Below are positions 19,880 through 33,551 of a stretch of 64,000 nt of DNA, piece by piece. Each line of letters opens with the position of its first letter. Position 1 is the first letter of the stretch. Below the pieces are notes generated by a model. The model was not told the DNA's origin, made no database searches, and saw only the letters and a program-made list of their open reading frames with translations. The translations under genes were made by a program, and so were the position numbers. Source of the stretch: Magicicada septendecula (taxonomy: Eukaryota; Arthropoda; Insecta; Hemiptera; Cicadidae); contig CM068367.1 of the NCBI GenBank assembly GCA_034769895.1, forward strand, positions 349,929,111 through 349,993,110. Reading direction: 5' to 3'.

Positions 19880-22339
19880 ATGGATTTTAAATTGGAAGCC
19901 AGTCAGGCATCTATAGTATTTAAATATCAAAACATTAAGATAAAGTTATTGAAAACCAACCTACACATAAAATTCAACAAAAAATGCATTAAGAACAATG
20001 TAATACGAAAGTATGCTATCATCAAAATTAAGAACACATCCAAAACTGCAATAAAGGTAAAGGAACGCGCTGAACAAATGTGGATAAAAGAAGAGTTGAG
20101 AAATTTGTATGCAAAGAAGGTGGATTTAAACATAAAGTTATACAAAGCACAACTGGAAATGCTTAATAACATTCACCCAGCCATCATAAACAGTGTAATG
20201 CAAACCACTGATAAATATATCAGACACACTCTACAACGTATATATTTCAAACAGAATAGAAAGTTTATCTATCTCCAAAATAAACAATACCCCGACGATA
20301 GTATCAAATGTCAACATGAATTTTATGAACGAGTTTCAAATTTAACGTCAATAGATTTAAACAACGAAGAAATGAATATTCTAAACAAAGGGTTAAAATA
20401 CAACATCCCATATAACAATAGAAATCATATAATTCAAGAAATAGTTAATGCCGAGGCAGCTATAAAAATGGTGCCGGACCATAGATTGCAGAACGAAACA
20501 CGCATAATAGTAAACAGTAAACTGAACAAGAGATTAAAAACCCCGAATAATATCGGTAATGTTGGTCGTAAACACATTACAGACTTTAAACTTTTAAAAC
20601 AGATACAAAATAAACTGACAGATAATAATGCTCTCATTACTAGAGCTGATAAGGGAAACACCATAGTTATAATGTACATGAACCAATATATATATCGAAG
20701 GTTAATGAATTTATAAACAATAACAATATCCAAACGTTGTGTGCTGATCCAACCAACGGTTTTGTTAAGAACTTGAATAACATGATTAACAGATGCACGA
20801 GTCTATTTGACGAAACCACACGACGCGTATTAAAGCCTATAAATGCCCGGGCACCTCAATTCACAGGTTTACCCAAGATTCATAAAATTGATGTACCAAT
20901 TAGACCACTTATAAATTTTACAACAGCCCCAGGGTATAAAATCGCCAAAAAACTTGCAAATATAATAAAAGACAACATAAGATTCGAAAATAAACATAGC
21001 ATCAAAAATAATATTGATTTTGTTAACAAATTAAAAGACATTAAATTGCAGCCTAATTACAAAATTGCGTCATTTGATATCGTTAACTTATACACAAACG
21101 TACCTATTCAGGAAACAATAGCCATTTTAAGGGAACTCCTCAACGAAGCAAAATTACTAAGTTCACAAAAAATTAACGAATTAATTGATTTATTAGAAGT
21201 TATATTAAAGCAGAACTATTTCACGTTCAATAATAGTTATTTTATTCAAGAGGAGGGCCTCGCCATGGGCTCACCACTTTCTGGCTTATTATCAGATATC
21301 TACCTGAATCATTACGAAAGTACACATTTACTGTCCAATAAAAATAAACTTCACAGCAAAATAGTCTTTTACACGCGATATGTCGATGATACTTTTATAA
21401 TTTTTGACGGTTCACTACGACAGATAGATATATTGAGACATTATATGAATAGCATACGTAAACGCATACAATTCACCCTCGAAACTGAAACTGACAATAA
21501 GCTGAATTTTCTTGACTTAACAGTCATAAAAACAAACAACAGATTCCAATACCAAATCTATAGAAAACCAACCACAACAGATATCACTATACACGCAGAC
21601 TCCCACCACCCTATATCTCAATAAATGGCTGCATATAACAGTTTTATTCATAGGCTAATTACAATACCACTTGAGACAATTGATTTTCAAAAAGAGTTAA
21701 ATACAATAAAATACATAGCCAGAGCTAACGGATATCAAAGTTCAATGATAGATAAACTACTCAAGAAACAACAAAACAGACAAATGAGGCCCCCGAAGAA
21801 CAAGGATGGAGCAATACACATATCAACTGAGTATGGTAATGTCCTTCCGAAAATTCTAACAAATGTCTTCAAGAAAATGAATATAGCGACGGCCTTTCAA
21901 ACAAGCAATAACATATATAAAATGCTTGGTCCAAAAACGGCAGACCTTTAGAAGAAAAAACAGGTGTATACAAGATAATATGTGATGACTGTAACTGTTT
22001 TTATATAGGCCAGACGGGGAGACCTTTCATAAAGAGATTCAAAGAACATCTCCCCAAAAAAGCCTTGGAAAAACTAAATCCAATTTTGGACGAAATTTGA
22101 TTGACAATAAACATAATTATACGGATTTTATTACAAACCTTAAACCAATACACATATGCAATAAAGGTAGGAATATGAATGCTAATGAAGAATTTGAAAT
22201 ATATAAGGCCTTTAAAACCAGTCCAGATTATTTATTATATGATCAGTTACATTTCCACTATAACTAGATGTATGACACTGCGATGCAAATCTCAGAACAA
22301 CTAAGGTACACGTCACACATCATGCGCGAGCAGCGATAG
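19880..22339 (+). pseudogene. PLE unit 2: RT/GIY-YIG, heavily broken
   Basis: This is the most decayed full-length unit. It carries a TA insertion in the TATATA run near 20692, shared with units 3 and 4. A TAA stands at 21622-21624 in place of a Lys codon, a 1-bp deletion near 21940 is shared with unit 3, and another lies near 22065 inside GIY-YIG. A TAG lies near the C-terminus. Total length is unchanged because the indels cancel. RT motifs A, B and YVDD are still readable. It cannot encode a full product. Confidence 0.88.
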
Positions 22340-22481
22340 CGGTGAACTGATAGCGTTAGTTCAGTGTTGTCAAGGTGCGCACCGAAAACGTATCGCGCGT
22401 GGTAGATACTGAATTCGAACTTATGTTTAGTGTTTTATGTGTTTGTGATATATCTTAATGTTTCGACGACCTCGCAAGAGT

Positions 22482-22529
22482 AATAACACCTGATGATGGA
22501 ACAAATGTTCCGAAACGCGTAGTGTTGTT
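22482..22529 (+). ncRNA. Hammerhead ribozyme H3
   Basis: Consensus form: AATAACAC/GTGTTGTT stem I, CTGATGA, extra T, GGAAC/GTTCC stem II, GAAA and the perfect palindrome ACGCGT as stem III. Predicted cleavage follows A22521. Confidence 0.87.
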
Positions 22530-22613
22530 TTAAAAAAGGAAAGTCACAAGACGGATAATAAGGTAAAGTTTTATATATTAATTTATTCAAAGTGTGACTT
22601 GGATACGAATATC

Positions 22614-25074
22614 ATGGATTTTAAATTGGAAGCCAGTCAGGCATCTATAGTATTTAAATATCAAAACATTAAGATAAAGTTATTGAAAACCAACCTACAC
22701 ATAAAATTCAACAAAAAATGCATTAAGAACAACGTAATACCAAAGTATGCTATCATCAAAATTAAGAACACATCCAAAACTGCAATAAAGGTAAAGGAAC
22801 GCGCTGAACAAATGTGGATAAAAGAAGAGTTGAGAAATTTGTATGCAAAGAAGGTGGATTTAAACATAAAGTTATACAAAGCACAACTGGAAATGCTTAA
22901 TAACATTCACCCAGCCATCATAAACAGTGTAATGCAAACCACTGATAAATATATCAGACACACTCTACAACGTATATATTTCAAACAGAATAGAAAGTTT
23001 ATCTATCTCCAAAATAAACAATACCCCGACGATAGTATCAAATGTCAACATGAATTTTATGAACGAGTTTCAAATTTAACGTCAATAGATTTAAACAACG
23101 AAGAAATGAATATTCTAAACAAAGGGTTAAAATACAACATCCCATATAACAATAGAAATCATATAATTCAAGAAATAGTTAATGCCGAGGCAGCTATAAA
23201 AATGGTGCCGGACCATAGATTGCAGAACGAAACACGCATAATAGTAAACAGTAAACTGAACAAGAGATTAAAAACCCCGAATAATATCGGTAATGTTGGT
23301 CGTAAACACATTACAGACTTTAAACTTTTAAAACAGATACAAAATAAACTGACAGATAATAATGCTCTCATTACTAGAGCTGATAAGGGAAACACCATAG
23401 TTATAATGTACATGAACCAATATATATATCGAAGGTTAATGAATTTATAAACAATAACAATATCCAAACGTTGTGTGCTGATCCAACCAACGGTTTTGTT
23501 AAGAACTTGAATAACATGATTAACAGATGCACGAGTCTATTTGACGAAACCACACGACGCGTATTAAAGCCTATAAATGCCCGGGCACCTCAATTCACAG
23601 GTTTACCCAAGATTCATAAAATTGATGTACCAATTAGACCACTTATAAATTTTACAACAGCCCCAGGGTATAAAATCGCCAAAAAACTTGCAAAAATAAT
23701 AAAAGACAACATAAGATTCGAAAATAAACATAGTATCAAAAATAATATTGATTTTGTTAACAAATTAAAAGACATTAAATTGCAGCCTAATTACAAAATT
23801 GCGTCATTTGATATCGTTAACTTATACACAAACGTACCTATTCAGGAAACAATAGCCATTTTAAGGGAACTCCTCAACGAAGCAAAATTACTAAGTTCAC
23901 AAAAAATTAACGAATTAATTGATTTATTAGAAGTTATATTAAAGCAGAACTATTTCACGTTCAATAATAGTTATTTTATTCAAGAGGAGGGCCTCGCCAT
24001 GGGCTCACCACTTTCTGGCTTATTATCAGATATCTACCTGAATCATTACGAAAGTACACATTTACTGTCCAATAAAAATAAACTTCACAGCAAAATAGTC
24101 TTTTACACGCGATATGTCGATGATACTTTTATAATTTTTGACGGTTCACTACGACAGATAGATATATTGACACATTATATGAATAGCATACATAAACGCA
24201 TACAATTCACCCTCGAAACTGAAACTGACAATAAGCTGAATTTTCTTGACTTAACAGTCATAAAAACAAACAACAGATTCCAATACCAAATCTATAGAAA
24301 ACCAACCACAACAGATATCACTATACACGCAGACTCCCACCACCCTATATCTCAAAAAATGGCTGCATATAACAGTTTTATTCATAGGCTAATTACAATA
24401 CCACTTGAGACAATTGATTTTCAAAAAGAGTTAAATACAATAAAATACATAGCCAGAGCTAACGGATATCAAAGTTCAATGATAGATAAACTACTCAAGA
24501 AACAACAAAACAGACAAATGAGGCCCCCGAAGAACAAGGATGGAGCAATACACATATCAACTGAGTATGGTAATGTCCTTCCGAAAATTCTAACAAATGT
24601 CTTCAAGAAAATGAATATAGCGACGGCCTTTCAAACAAGCAATAACATATATAAAATACTTGGTCCAAAAACGGCAGACCTTTAGAAGAAAAAACAGGTG
24701 TATACAAGATAATATGTGATGACTGTAACTGTTTTTATATAGGCCAGACGGGGAGACCTTTCATAAAGAGATTCAAAGAACATCTCCCCAAAAAAGACTT
24801 TGGAAAAACTAAATCCAATTTTGGACGACATTTGATTGACAATAAACATAATTATATGGATTTTATTACAAACCTTAAACCAATACACATATGCAATAAA
24901 GGTAGGAATATGAATGCTAATGAAGAATTTGAAATATATAAGGCCTTTAAAACCAGTCCAGATTATTTATTAAATGATCAGTTAAATTTCCACTCTAACT
25001 CGATGTATGACACTGCGATGCAAATCTCAGAACAACTAAGGTACACGTCACACATCATGCGCGAGCAGCGATAG
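22614..25074 (+). pseudogene. PLE unit 3: RT/GIY-YIG, two frameshifts
   Basis: The unit shares the TA insertion (near 23427) with units 2 and 4 and the 1-bp deletion before GIY-YIG (near 24676) with unit 2. The RT core between them (motifs A, B, YVDD) is open for 404 codons, and the GIY-YIG domain after the second shift is otherwise intact. It carries a private Arg-to-Thr change shared with unit 4 (DILTHYM). The shared lesions show that units 2 to 4 descend from one another by tandem duplication or were homogenised. Confidence 0.88.
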
Positions 25075-25216
25075 CGGTGAACTGATAGCGTTAGTTCAGT
25101 GTTGTCAAGGTGCGCACCGAAAAAGTATCGCGCGTGGTAGATACTGAATTCGAACTTATGTTTAGTGTTTTATGTGTTTGTGATATATCTTAATGTTTCG
25201 ACGACCTCGCAAGAGT

Positions 25217-25264
25217 AATAACACCTGATGATGGAACAAATGTTCCGAAACGCGTAGTGTTGTT
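25217..25264 (+). ncRNA. Hammerhead ribozyme H4
   Basis: Consensus form with ACGCGT stem III and all core residues intact. Predicted cleavage follows A25256. Confidence 0.87.
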
Positions 25265-25348
25265 TTAAAAAAGGAAAGTCACAAGACGGATAATAAGGTA
25301 AAGTTTTATATATTAATTTATTCAAAGTGTGACTTGGATACGAATATC

Positions 25349-27810
25349 ATGGATTTTAAATTGGAAGCCAGTCAGGCATCTATAGTATTTAAATATCAAA
25401 ACATTAAGATAAAGTTATTGAAAACCAACCTACACATAAAATTCAACAAAAAATGCATTAAGAACAACGTAATACGAAAGTATGCTATCATCAAAATTAA
25501 GAACACATCCAAAACTGCAATAAAGGTAAAGGAACGCGCTGAACAAATGTGGATAAAAGAAGAGTTGAGAAATTTGTATGCAAAGAAGGTGGATTTAAAC
25601 ATAAAGTTATACAAAGCACAACTGGAAATGCTTAATAACATTCACCCAGCCATCATAAACAGTGTAATGCAAACCACTGATAAATATATCAGACACACTC
25701 TACAACGTATATATTTCAAACAGAATAGAAAGTTTATCTATCTCCAAAATAAACAATACCCCGACGATAGTATCAAATGTCAACATGAATTTTATGAACG
25801 AGTTTCAAATTTAACGTCAATAGATTTAAACAACGAAGAAATGAATATTCTAAACAAAGGGTTAAAATACAACATCCCATATAACAATAGAAATCATATA
25901 ATTCAAGAAATAGTTAATGCCGAGGCAGCTATAAAAATGGTGCCGGACCATAGATTGCAGAACGAAACACGCATAATAGTAAACAGTAAACTGAACAAGA
26001 GATTAAAAACCCCGAATAATATCGGTAATGTTGGTCGTAAACACATTACAGACTTTAAACTTTTAAAACAGATACAAAATAAACTGACAGATAATAATGC
26101 TCTCATTACTAGAGCTGATAAGGGAAACACCATAGTTATAATGTACATGAACCAATATATATATCGAAGGTTAATGAATTTATAAACAATAACAATATCC
26201 AAACGTTGTGTGCTGATCCAACCAACGGTTTTGTTAAGAACTTGAATAACATGATTAACAGATGCACGAGTCTATTTGACGAAACCACACGACGCGTATT
26301 AAAGCCTATAAATGCCCGGGCACCTCAATTCACAGGTTTACCCAAGATTCATAAAATTGATGTACCAATTAGACCACTTATAAATTTTACAACAGCCCCA
26401 GGGTATAAAATCGCCAAAAAACTTGCAAATATAATAAAAGACAACATAAGATTCGAAAATAAACATAGTATCAAAAATAATATTGATTTTGTTAACAAAT
26501 TAAAAGACATTAAATTGCAGCCTAATTACAAAATTGCGTCATTTGATATCGTTAACTTATACACAAACGTACCTATTCAGGAAACAATAGCCATTTTAAG
26601 GGAACTCCTCAATGAAGCAAAATTACTAAGTTCACAAAAAATTAACGAATTAATTGATTTATTAGAAGTTATATTAAAGCAGAACTATTTCACGTTCAAT
26701 AATAGTTATTTTATTCAAGAGGAGGGCCTCGCCATGGGCTCACCACTTTCTGGCTTATTATCAGATATCTACCTGAATCATTACGAAAGTACACATTTAC
26801 TGTCCAATAAAAATAAACTTCACAGCAAAATAGTCTTTTACACGCGATATGTCGATGATACTTTTATAATTTTTGACGGTTCACTACGACAGATAGATAT
26901 ATTGACACATTATATGAATAGCATACATAAACGCATACAATTCACCCTCGAAACTGAAACTGACAATAAGCTGAATTTTCTTGACTTAACAGTCATAAAA
27001 ACAAACAACAGATTCCAATACCAAATCTATAGAAAACCAACCACAACAGATATCACTATACACGCAGACTCCCACCACCCTATATCTCAAAAAATGGCTG
27101 CATATAACAGTTTTATTCATAGGCTAATTACAATACCACTTGAGACAATTGATTTTCAAAAAGAGTTAAATACAATAAAATACATAGCCAGAGCTAACGG
27201 ATATCAAAGTTCAATGATAGATAAACTACTCAAGAAACAACAAAACAGACAAATGAGGCCCCCGAAGAACAAGGATGGAGCAATACACATATCAACTGAG
27301 TATGGTAATGTCCTTCCGAAAATTCTAACAAATGTCTTCAAGAAAATGAATATAGCGACGGCCTTTCAAACAAGCAATAACATATATAAAATACTTGGTC
27401 CAAAAACGGCCAGACCTTTATAAGAAAAAACAGGTGTATACAAGATAATATGTGATGACTGTAACTGTTTTTATATAGGCCAGACGGGGAGACCTTTCAT
27501 AAAGAGATTCAAAGAACATCTCCCCAAAAAAGACTTTGGAAAAACTAAATCCAATTTTGGACGACATTTGATTGACAATAAACATAATTATACGGATTTT
27601 ATTACAAACCTTAAACCAATACACATATGCAATAAAGGTAGGAATATGAATGCTAATGAAGAATTTGAAATATATAAGGCCTTTAAAACCAGTCCAGATT
27701 ATTTATTAAATGATCAGTTAAATTTCCACTCTAACTCGATGTATGACACTGCGATGCAAATCTCAGAACAACTAAGGTACACGTCACACATCATGCACGA
27801 GCAGCGATAG
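25349..27810 (+). pseudogene. PLE unit 4: RT/GIY-YIG, frameshift and nonsense change
   Basis: It has the same TA insertion (near 26161) as units 2 and 3. A private TAA at 27421-27423 replaces the Glu codon just before GIY-YIG, so RT and endonuclease are separated. The RT core is otherwise open for 405 codons and YVDD is intact. It ends MHEQR as in unit 0. Confidence 0.88.
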
Positions 27811-27952
27811 CGGTGAACTGATAGCGTTAGTTCAGTGTTGTCAAGGTGCGCACCGAAAACGTATCGCGCGTGGTAGATACTGAATTCGAACTTATGTTTA
27901 GTGTTTTATGTGTTTGTGATATATCTTAATGTTTCGACGACCTCGCAAGAGT

Positions 27953-28000
27953 AATAACACCTGATGATGGAACAAATGTTCCGAAACGCGTAGTGTTGTT
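27953..28000 (+). ncRNA. Hammerhead ribozyme H5
   Basis: Consensus form with ACGCGT stem III and intact core boxes. Predicted cleavage follows A27992. Confidence 0.87.
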
Positions 28001-28084
28001 TTAAAAAAGGAAAGTCACAAGACGGATAATAAGGTAAAGTTTTATATATTAATTTATTCAAAGTGTGACTTGGATACGAATATC

Positions 28085-30543
28085 ATGGATTTTAAATTGG
28101 AAGCCAGTCAGGCATCTATAGTATTTAAATATCAAAACATTAAGATAAAGTTATTGAAAACCAACCTACACATAAAATTCAACAAAAAATGCATTAAGAA
28201 CAACGTAATACCAAAGTATGCTATCATCAAAATTAAGAACACATCCAAAACTGCAATAAAGGTAAAGGAACGCGCTGAACAAATGTGGATAAAAGAAGAG
28301 TTGAGAAATTTGTATGCAAAGAAGGTGGATTTAAACATAAAGTTATACAAAGCACAACTGGAAATGCTTAATAACATTCACCCAGCCATCATAAACAGTG
28401 TAATGCAAACCACTGATAAATATATCAGACACACTCTACAACGTATATATTTCAAACAGAATAGAAAGTTTATCTATCTCCAAAATAAACAATACCCCGA
28501 CGATAGTATCAAATGTCAACATGAATTTTATGAACGAGTTTCAAATTTAACGTCAATAGATTTAAACAACGAAGAAATGAATATTCTAAACAAAGGGTTA
28601 AAATACAACATCCCATATAACAATAGAAATCATATAATTCAAGAAATAGTTAATGCCGAGGCAGCTATAAAAATGGTGCCGGACCATAGATTGCAGAACG
28701 AAACACGCATAATAGTAAACAGTAAACTGAACAAGAGATTAAAAACCCCGAATAATATCGGTAATGTTGGTCGTAAACACATTACAGACTTTAAACTTTT
28801 AAAACAGATACAAAATAAACTGACAGATAATAATGCTCTCATTACTAGAGCTGATAAGGGAAACACCATAGTTATAATGTACATGAACCAATATATATCG
28901 AAGGTTAATGAATTTATAAACAATAACAATATCCAAACGTTGTGTGCTGATCCAACCAACGGTTTTGTTAAGAACTTGAATAACATGATTAACAGATGCA
29001 CGAGTCTATTTGACGAAACCACACGACGCGTATTAAAGCCTATAAATGCCCGGGCACCTCAATTCACAGGTTTACCCAAGATTCATAAAATTGATGTACC
29101 AATTAGACCACTTATAAATTTTACAACAGCCCCAGGGTATAAAATCGCCAAAAAACTTGCAAATATAATAAAAGACAACATAAGATTCGAAAATAAACAT
29201 AGTATCAAAAATAATATTGATTTTGTTAACAAATTAAAAGACATTAAATTGCAGCCTAATTACAAAATTGCGTCATTTGATATCGTTAACTTATACACAA
29301 ACGTACCTATTCAGGAAACAATAGCCATTTTAAGGGAACTCCTCAACGAAGCAAAATTACTAAGTTCACAAAAAATTAACGAATTAATTGATTTATTAGA
29401 AGTTATATTAAAGCAGAACTATTTCACGTTCAATAATAGTTATTTTATTCAAGAGGAGGGCCTCGCCATGGGCTCACCACTTTCTGGCTTATTATCAGAT
29501 ATCTACCTGAATCATTACGAAAGTACACATTTACTGTCCAATAAAAATAAACTTCACAGCAAAATAGTCTTTTACACGCGATATGTCGATGATACTTTTA
29601 TAATTTTTGACGGTTCACTACGACAGATAGATATATTGAGACATTATATGAATAGCATACATAAACACATACAATTCACCCTCGAAACTGAAACTGACAA
29701 TAAGCTGAATTTTCTTGACTTAACAGTCAGAAAAACAAACAACAGATTCCAATACCAAATCTATAGAAAACCAACCACAACAGATATCACTATACACGCA
29801 GACTCCCACCACCCTATATCTCAAAAAATGGCTGCATATAACAGTTTTATTCATAGGCTAATTACAATACCACTTGAGACAATTGATTTTCAAAAAGAGT
29901 TAAATACAATAAAATACATAGCCAGAGCTAACGGATATCAAAGTTCAATGATAGATAAACTACTCAAGAAACAACAAAACAGACAAATGAGGCCCCCGAA
30001 GAACAAGGATGGAGCAATACACATATCAACTGAGTATGGTAATGTCCTTCCGAAAATTCTAACAAATGTCTTCAAGAAAATGAATATAGCGACGGCCTTT
30101 CAAACAAGCAATAACATATATAAAATACTTGGTCCAAAAACGGCCAGACCTTTAGAAGAAAAAACAGGTGTATACAAGATAATATGTGATGACTGTAACT
30201 GTTTTTATATACGCCAGACGGGGAGACCTTTCATAAAGGATTCAAAGAACATCTCCCCAATAAAGACTTTGGAAAAACTAAATCCAATTTTGGACGACAT
30301 TTGATTGACAATAAACATAATTATACGGATTTTATTACAAACCTTAAACCAATACACATATGCAATAAAGGTAGGAATATGAATGCTAATGAAGAATTTG
30401 AAATATATAAGGCCTTTAAAACCAGTCCAGATTATTTATTAAATGATCAGTTAAATTTCCACTCTAACTCGATGTATGACACTGCGATGCAAATCTCAGA
30501 ACAACTAAGGTACACGTCACACATCATGCGCGAGCAGCGATAG
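28085..30543 (+). pseudogene. PLE unit 5: RT intact, GIY-YIG frameshifted
   Basis: The frame is open for 739 codons through all RT motifs and into GIY-YIG, where a 1-bp deletion near 30238 breaks it. The last 80 codons continue in another frame. The Gly of the YIG signature is changed (FYIRQTGR). Private changes HKHIQF and TVRKTNN are all shared with unit 7, which is almost identical. The product would be an RT with a defective endonuclease. Confidence 0.88.
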
Positions 30544-30685
30544 CGGTGAACTGATAGCGTTAGTTCAGTGTTGTCAAGGTGCGCACCGAAAACGTATCGC
30601 GCGTGGTAGATACTGAATTCGAACTTATGTTTAGTGTTTTATGTGTTTGTGATATATCTTAATGTTTCGACGACCTCGCAAGAGT

Positions 30686-30733
30686 AATAACACCTGATGA
30701 TGGAACAAATGTTCCGAAACGCGTAGTGTTGTT
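30686..30733 (+). ncRNA. Hammerhead ribozyme H6
   Basis: Consensus form with ACGCGT stem III. Predicted cleavage between 30725 and 30726. A 9-codon upstream frame starts at ATG 30697 and stops at TAG spanning the cleavage site, so cleavage would remove it from the following unit's RNA. Confidence 0.87.
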
Positions 30734-30817
30734 TTAAAAAAGGAAAGTCACAAGACGGATAATAAGGTAAAGTTTTATATATTAATTTATTCAAAGTGTG
30801 ACTTGGATACGAATATC

Positions 30818-33277
30818 ATGGATTTTAAATTGGAAGCCAGTCAGGCATCTATAGTATTTAAATATCAAAACATTAAGATAAAGTTATTGAAAACCAACCT
30901 ACACATAAAATTCAACAAAAAATGCATTAAGAACAACGTAATACCAAAGTATGCTATCATCAAAATTAAGAACACATCCAAAACTGCAATAAAGGTAAAG
31001 GAACGCGCTGAACAAATGTGGATAAAAGAAGAGTTGAGAAATTTGTATGCAAAGAAGGTGGATTTAAACATAAAGTTATACAAAGCACAACTGGAAATGC
31101 TTAATAACATTCACCCAGTCATCATAAACAGTGTAATGCAAACCACTGATAAATATATCAGACACACTCTACAACGTATATATTTCAAACAGAATAGAAA
31201 GTTTATCTATCTCCAAAATAAACAATACCCCGACGATAGTATCAAATGTCAACATGAATTTTATGAACGAGTTTCAAATTTAACGTCAATAGATTTAAAC
31301 AACGAAGAAATGAATATTCTAAACAAAGGGTTAAAATACAACATCCCATATAACAATAGAAATCATATAATTCAAGAAATAGTTAATGCCGAGGCAGCTA
31401 TAAAAATGGTGCCGGACCATAGATTGCAGAACGAAACACGCATAATAGTAAACAGTAAACTGAACAAGAGATTAAAAACCCCGAATAATATCGGTAATGT
31501 TGGTCGTAAACACATTACAGACTTTAAACTTTTAAAACAGATACAAAATAAACTGACAGATAATAATGCTCTCATTACTAGAGCTGATAAGGGAAACACC
31601 ATAGTTATAATGTACATGAACCAATATATATCGAAGGTTAATGAATTTATAAACAATAACAATATCCAAACGTTGTGTGCTGATCCAACCAACGGTTTTG
31701 TTAAGAACTTGAATAACATGATTAACAGATGCAAGAGTCTATTTGACGAAACCACACGACGCGTATTAAAGCCTATAAATGCCCGGGCACCTCAATTCAC
31801 AGGTTTACCCAAGATTCATAAAATTGATGTACCAATTAGACCACTTATAAATTTTACAACAGCCCCAGGGTATAAAATCGCCAAAAAACTTGCAAATATA
31901 ATAAAAGACAATATAAGATTCGAAAATAAACATAGTATCAAAAATAATATTGATTTTGTTAACAAATTAAAAGACATTAAATTGCAGCCTAATTACAAAA
32001 TTGCGTCATTTGATATCGTTAACTTATACACAAACGTACCTATTCAGGAAACAATAGCCATTTTAAGGGAACTCCTCAACGAAGCAAAATTACTAAGTTC
32101 ACAAAAAATTAACGAATTAATTGATTTATTAGAAGTTATATTAAAGCAGAACTATTTCACGTTCAATAATAGTTATTTTATTCAAGAGGAGGGCCTCGCC
32201 ATGGGCTCACCACTTTCTGGCTTATTATCAGATATCTACCTGAATCATTACGAAAGTACACATTTACTGTCCAATAAAAATAAACTTCACAGCAAAATAG
32301 TCTTTTACACGCGATATGTCGATGATACTTTTATAATTTTTGACGGTTCACTACGACAGATAGATATATTGAGACATTATATGAATAGCATACATAAACG
32401 CATACAATTCACCCTCGAAACTGAAACTGACAATAAGCTGAATTTTCTTGACTTAACAGTCATAAAAACAAACAACAGATTCCAATACCAAATCTATAGA
32501 AAACCAACCACAACAGATATCACTATACACGCAGACTCCCACCACCCTATATCTCAAAAAATGGCTGCATATAACAGTTTTATTCATAGGCTAATTACAA
32601 TACCACTTGAGACAATTGATTTTCAAAAAGAGTTAAATACAATAAAATACATAGCCAGAGCTAACGGATATCAAAGTTCAATGATAGATAAACTACTCAA
32701 GAAACAACAAAACAGACAAATGAGGCCCCCGAAGAACAAGGATGGAGCAATACACATATCAACTGAGTATGGTAATGTCCTTCCGAAAATTCTAACAAAT
32801 GTCTTCAAGAAAATGAATATAGCGACGGCCTTTCAAACAAGCAATAACATATATAAAATACTTGGTCCAAAAACGGCCAGACCTTTAGAAGAAAAAACAG
32901 GTGTATACAAGATAATATGTGATGACTGTAACTGTTTTTATATAGGCCAGACGGGGAGACCTTTCATAAAGAGATTCAAAGAACATCTCCCCAAAAAAGA
33001 CTTTGGAAAAACTAAATCCAATTTTGGACGACATTTGATTGACAATAAACATAATTATACGGATTTTATTACAAACCTTAAACCAATACACATATGCAAT
33101 AAAGGTAGGAATATGAATGCTAATGAAGAATTTGAAATATATAAGGCCTTTAAAACCAGTCCAGATTATTTATTAAATGATCAGTTAAATTTCCACTCTA
33201 ACTCGATGTATGACACTGCGATGCAAATCTCAGAACAACTAAGGTACACGTCACACATCATGCGCGAGCAGCGATAG
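30818..33277 (+). CDS. PLE unit 6: RT with GIY-YIG endonuclease, intact
   Basis: An 819-residue frame, close to the array consensus. All RT motifs (LPKIHK, FDIVNLYTNVP, EGLAMGSP, YVDD, LNFLDLTV, YRKPT) are present. GIY-YIG has consensus GVYKI, CDDC, CFYIGQTGRPFIKRFKEH, the His of GRHL and an acidic EEFEIYK segment holding the probable catalytic Glu. Only two private changes are evident by eye (HPVIINS, RCKSLF), neither in a catalytic motif. The start ATG at 30818 is the first AUG after the predicted ribozyme cut, in context ATCATGG. This is one of the best candidates for a functional copy. Confidence 0.9.
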   Translation: MDFKLEASQASIVFKYQNIKIKLLKTNLHIKFNKKCIKNNVIPKYAIIKIKNTSKTAIKVKERAEQMWIKEELRNLYAKKVDLNIKLYKAQLEMLNNIHPVIINSVMQTTDKYIRHTLQRIYFKQNRKFIYLQNKQYPDDSIKCQHEFYERVSNLTSIDLNNEEMNILNKGLKYNIPYNNRNHIIQEIVNAEAAIKMVPDHRLQNETRIIVNSKLNKRLKTPNNIGNVGRKHITDFKLLKQIQNKLTDNNALITRADKGNTIVIMYMNQYISKVNEFINNNNIQTLCADPTNGFVKNLNNMINRCKSLFDETTRRVLKPINARAPQFTGLPKIHKIDVPIRPLINFTTAPGYKIAKKLANIIKDNIRFENKHSIKNNIDFVNKLKDIKLQPNYKIASFDIVNLYTNVPIQETIAILRELLNEAKLLSSQKINELIDLLEVILKQNYFTFNNSYFIQEEGLAMGSPLSGLLSDIYLNHYESTHLLSNKNKLHSKIVFYTRYVDDTFIIFDGSLRQIDILRHYMNSIHKRIQFTLETETDNKLNFLDLTVIKTNNRFQYQIYRKPTTTDITIHADSHHPISQKMAAYNSFIHRLITIPLETIDFQKELNTIKYIARANGYQSSMIDKLLKKQQNRQMRPPKNKDGAIHISTEYGNVLPKILTNVFKKMNIATAFQTSNNIYKILGPKTARPLEEKTGVYKIICDDCNCFYIGQTGRPFIKRFKEHLPKKDFGKTKSNFGRHLIDNKHNYTDFITNLKPIHICNKGRNMNANEEFEIYKAFKTSPDYLLNDQLNFHSNSMYDTAMQISEQLRYTSHIMREQR

Positions 33278-33419
33278 CGGTGAACTGATAGCGTTAGTTC
33301 AGTGTTGTCAAGGTGCGCACCGAAAACGTATCGCGCGTGGTAGATACTGAATTCGAACTTATGTTTAGTGTTTTATGTGTTTGTGATATATCTTAATGTT
33401 TCGACGACCTCGCAAGAGT

Positions 33420-33467
33420 AATAACACCTGATGATGGAACAAATGTTCCGAAACGTGTAGTGTTGTT
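33420..33467 (+). ncRNA. Hammerhead ribozyme H7
   Basis: Core intact. Stem III is ACGTGT, which still self-pairs as a dimer through two G-U wobbles. The same variant is found in H10. Predicted cleavage follows A33459. Confidence 0.85.
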
Positions 33468-33551
33468 TTAAAAAAGGAAAGTCACAAGACGGATAATAAG
33501 GTAAAGTTTTATATATTAATTTATTCAAAGTGTGACTTGGATACGAATATC

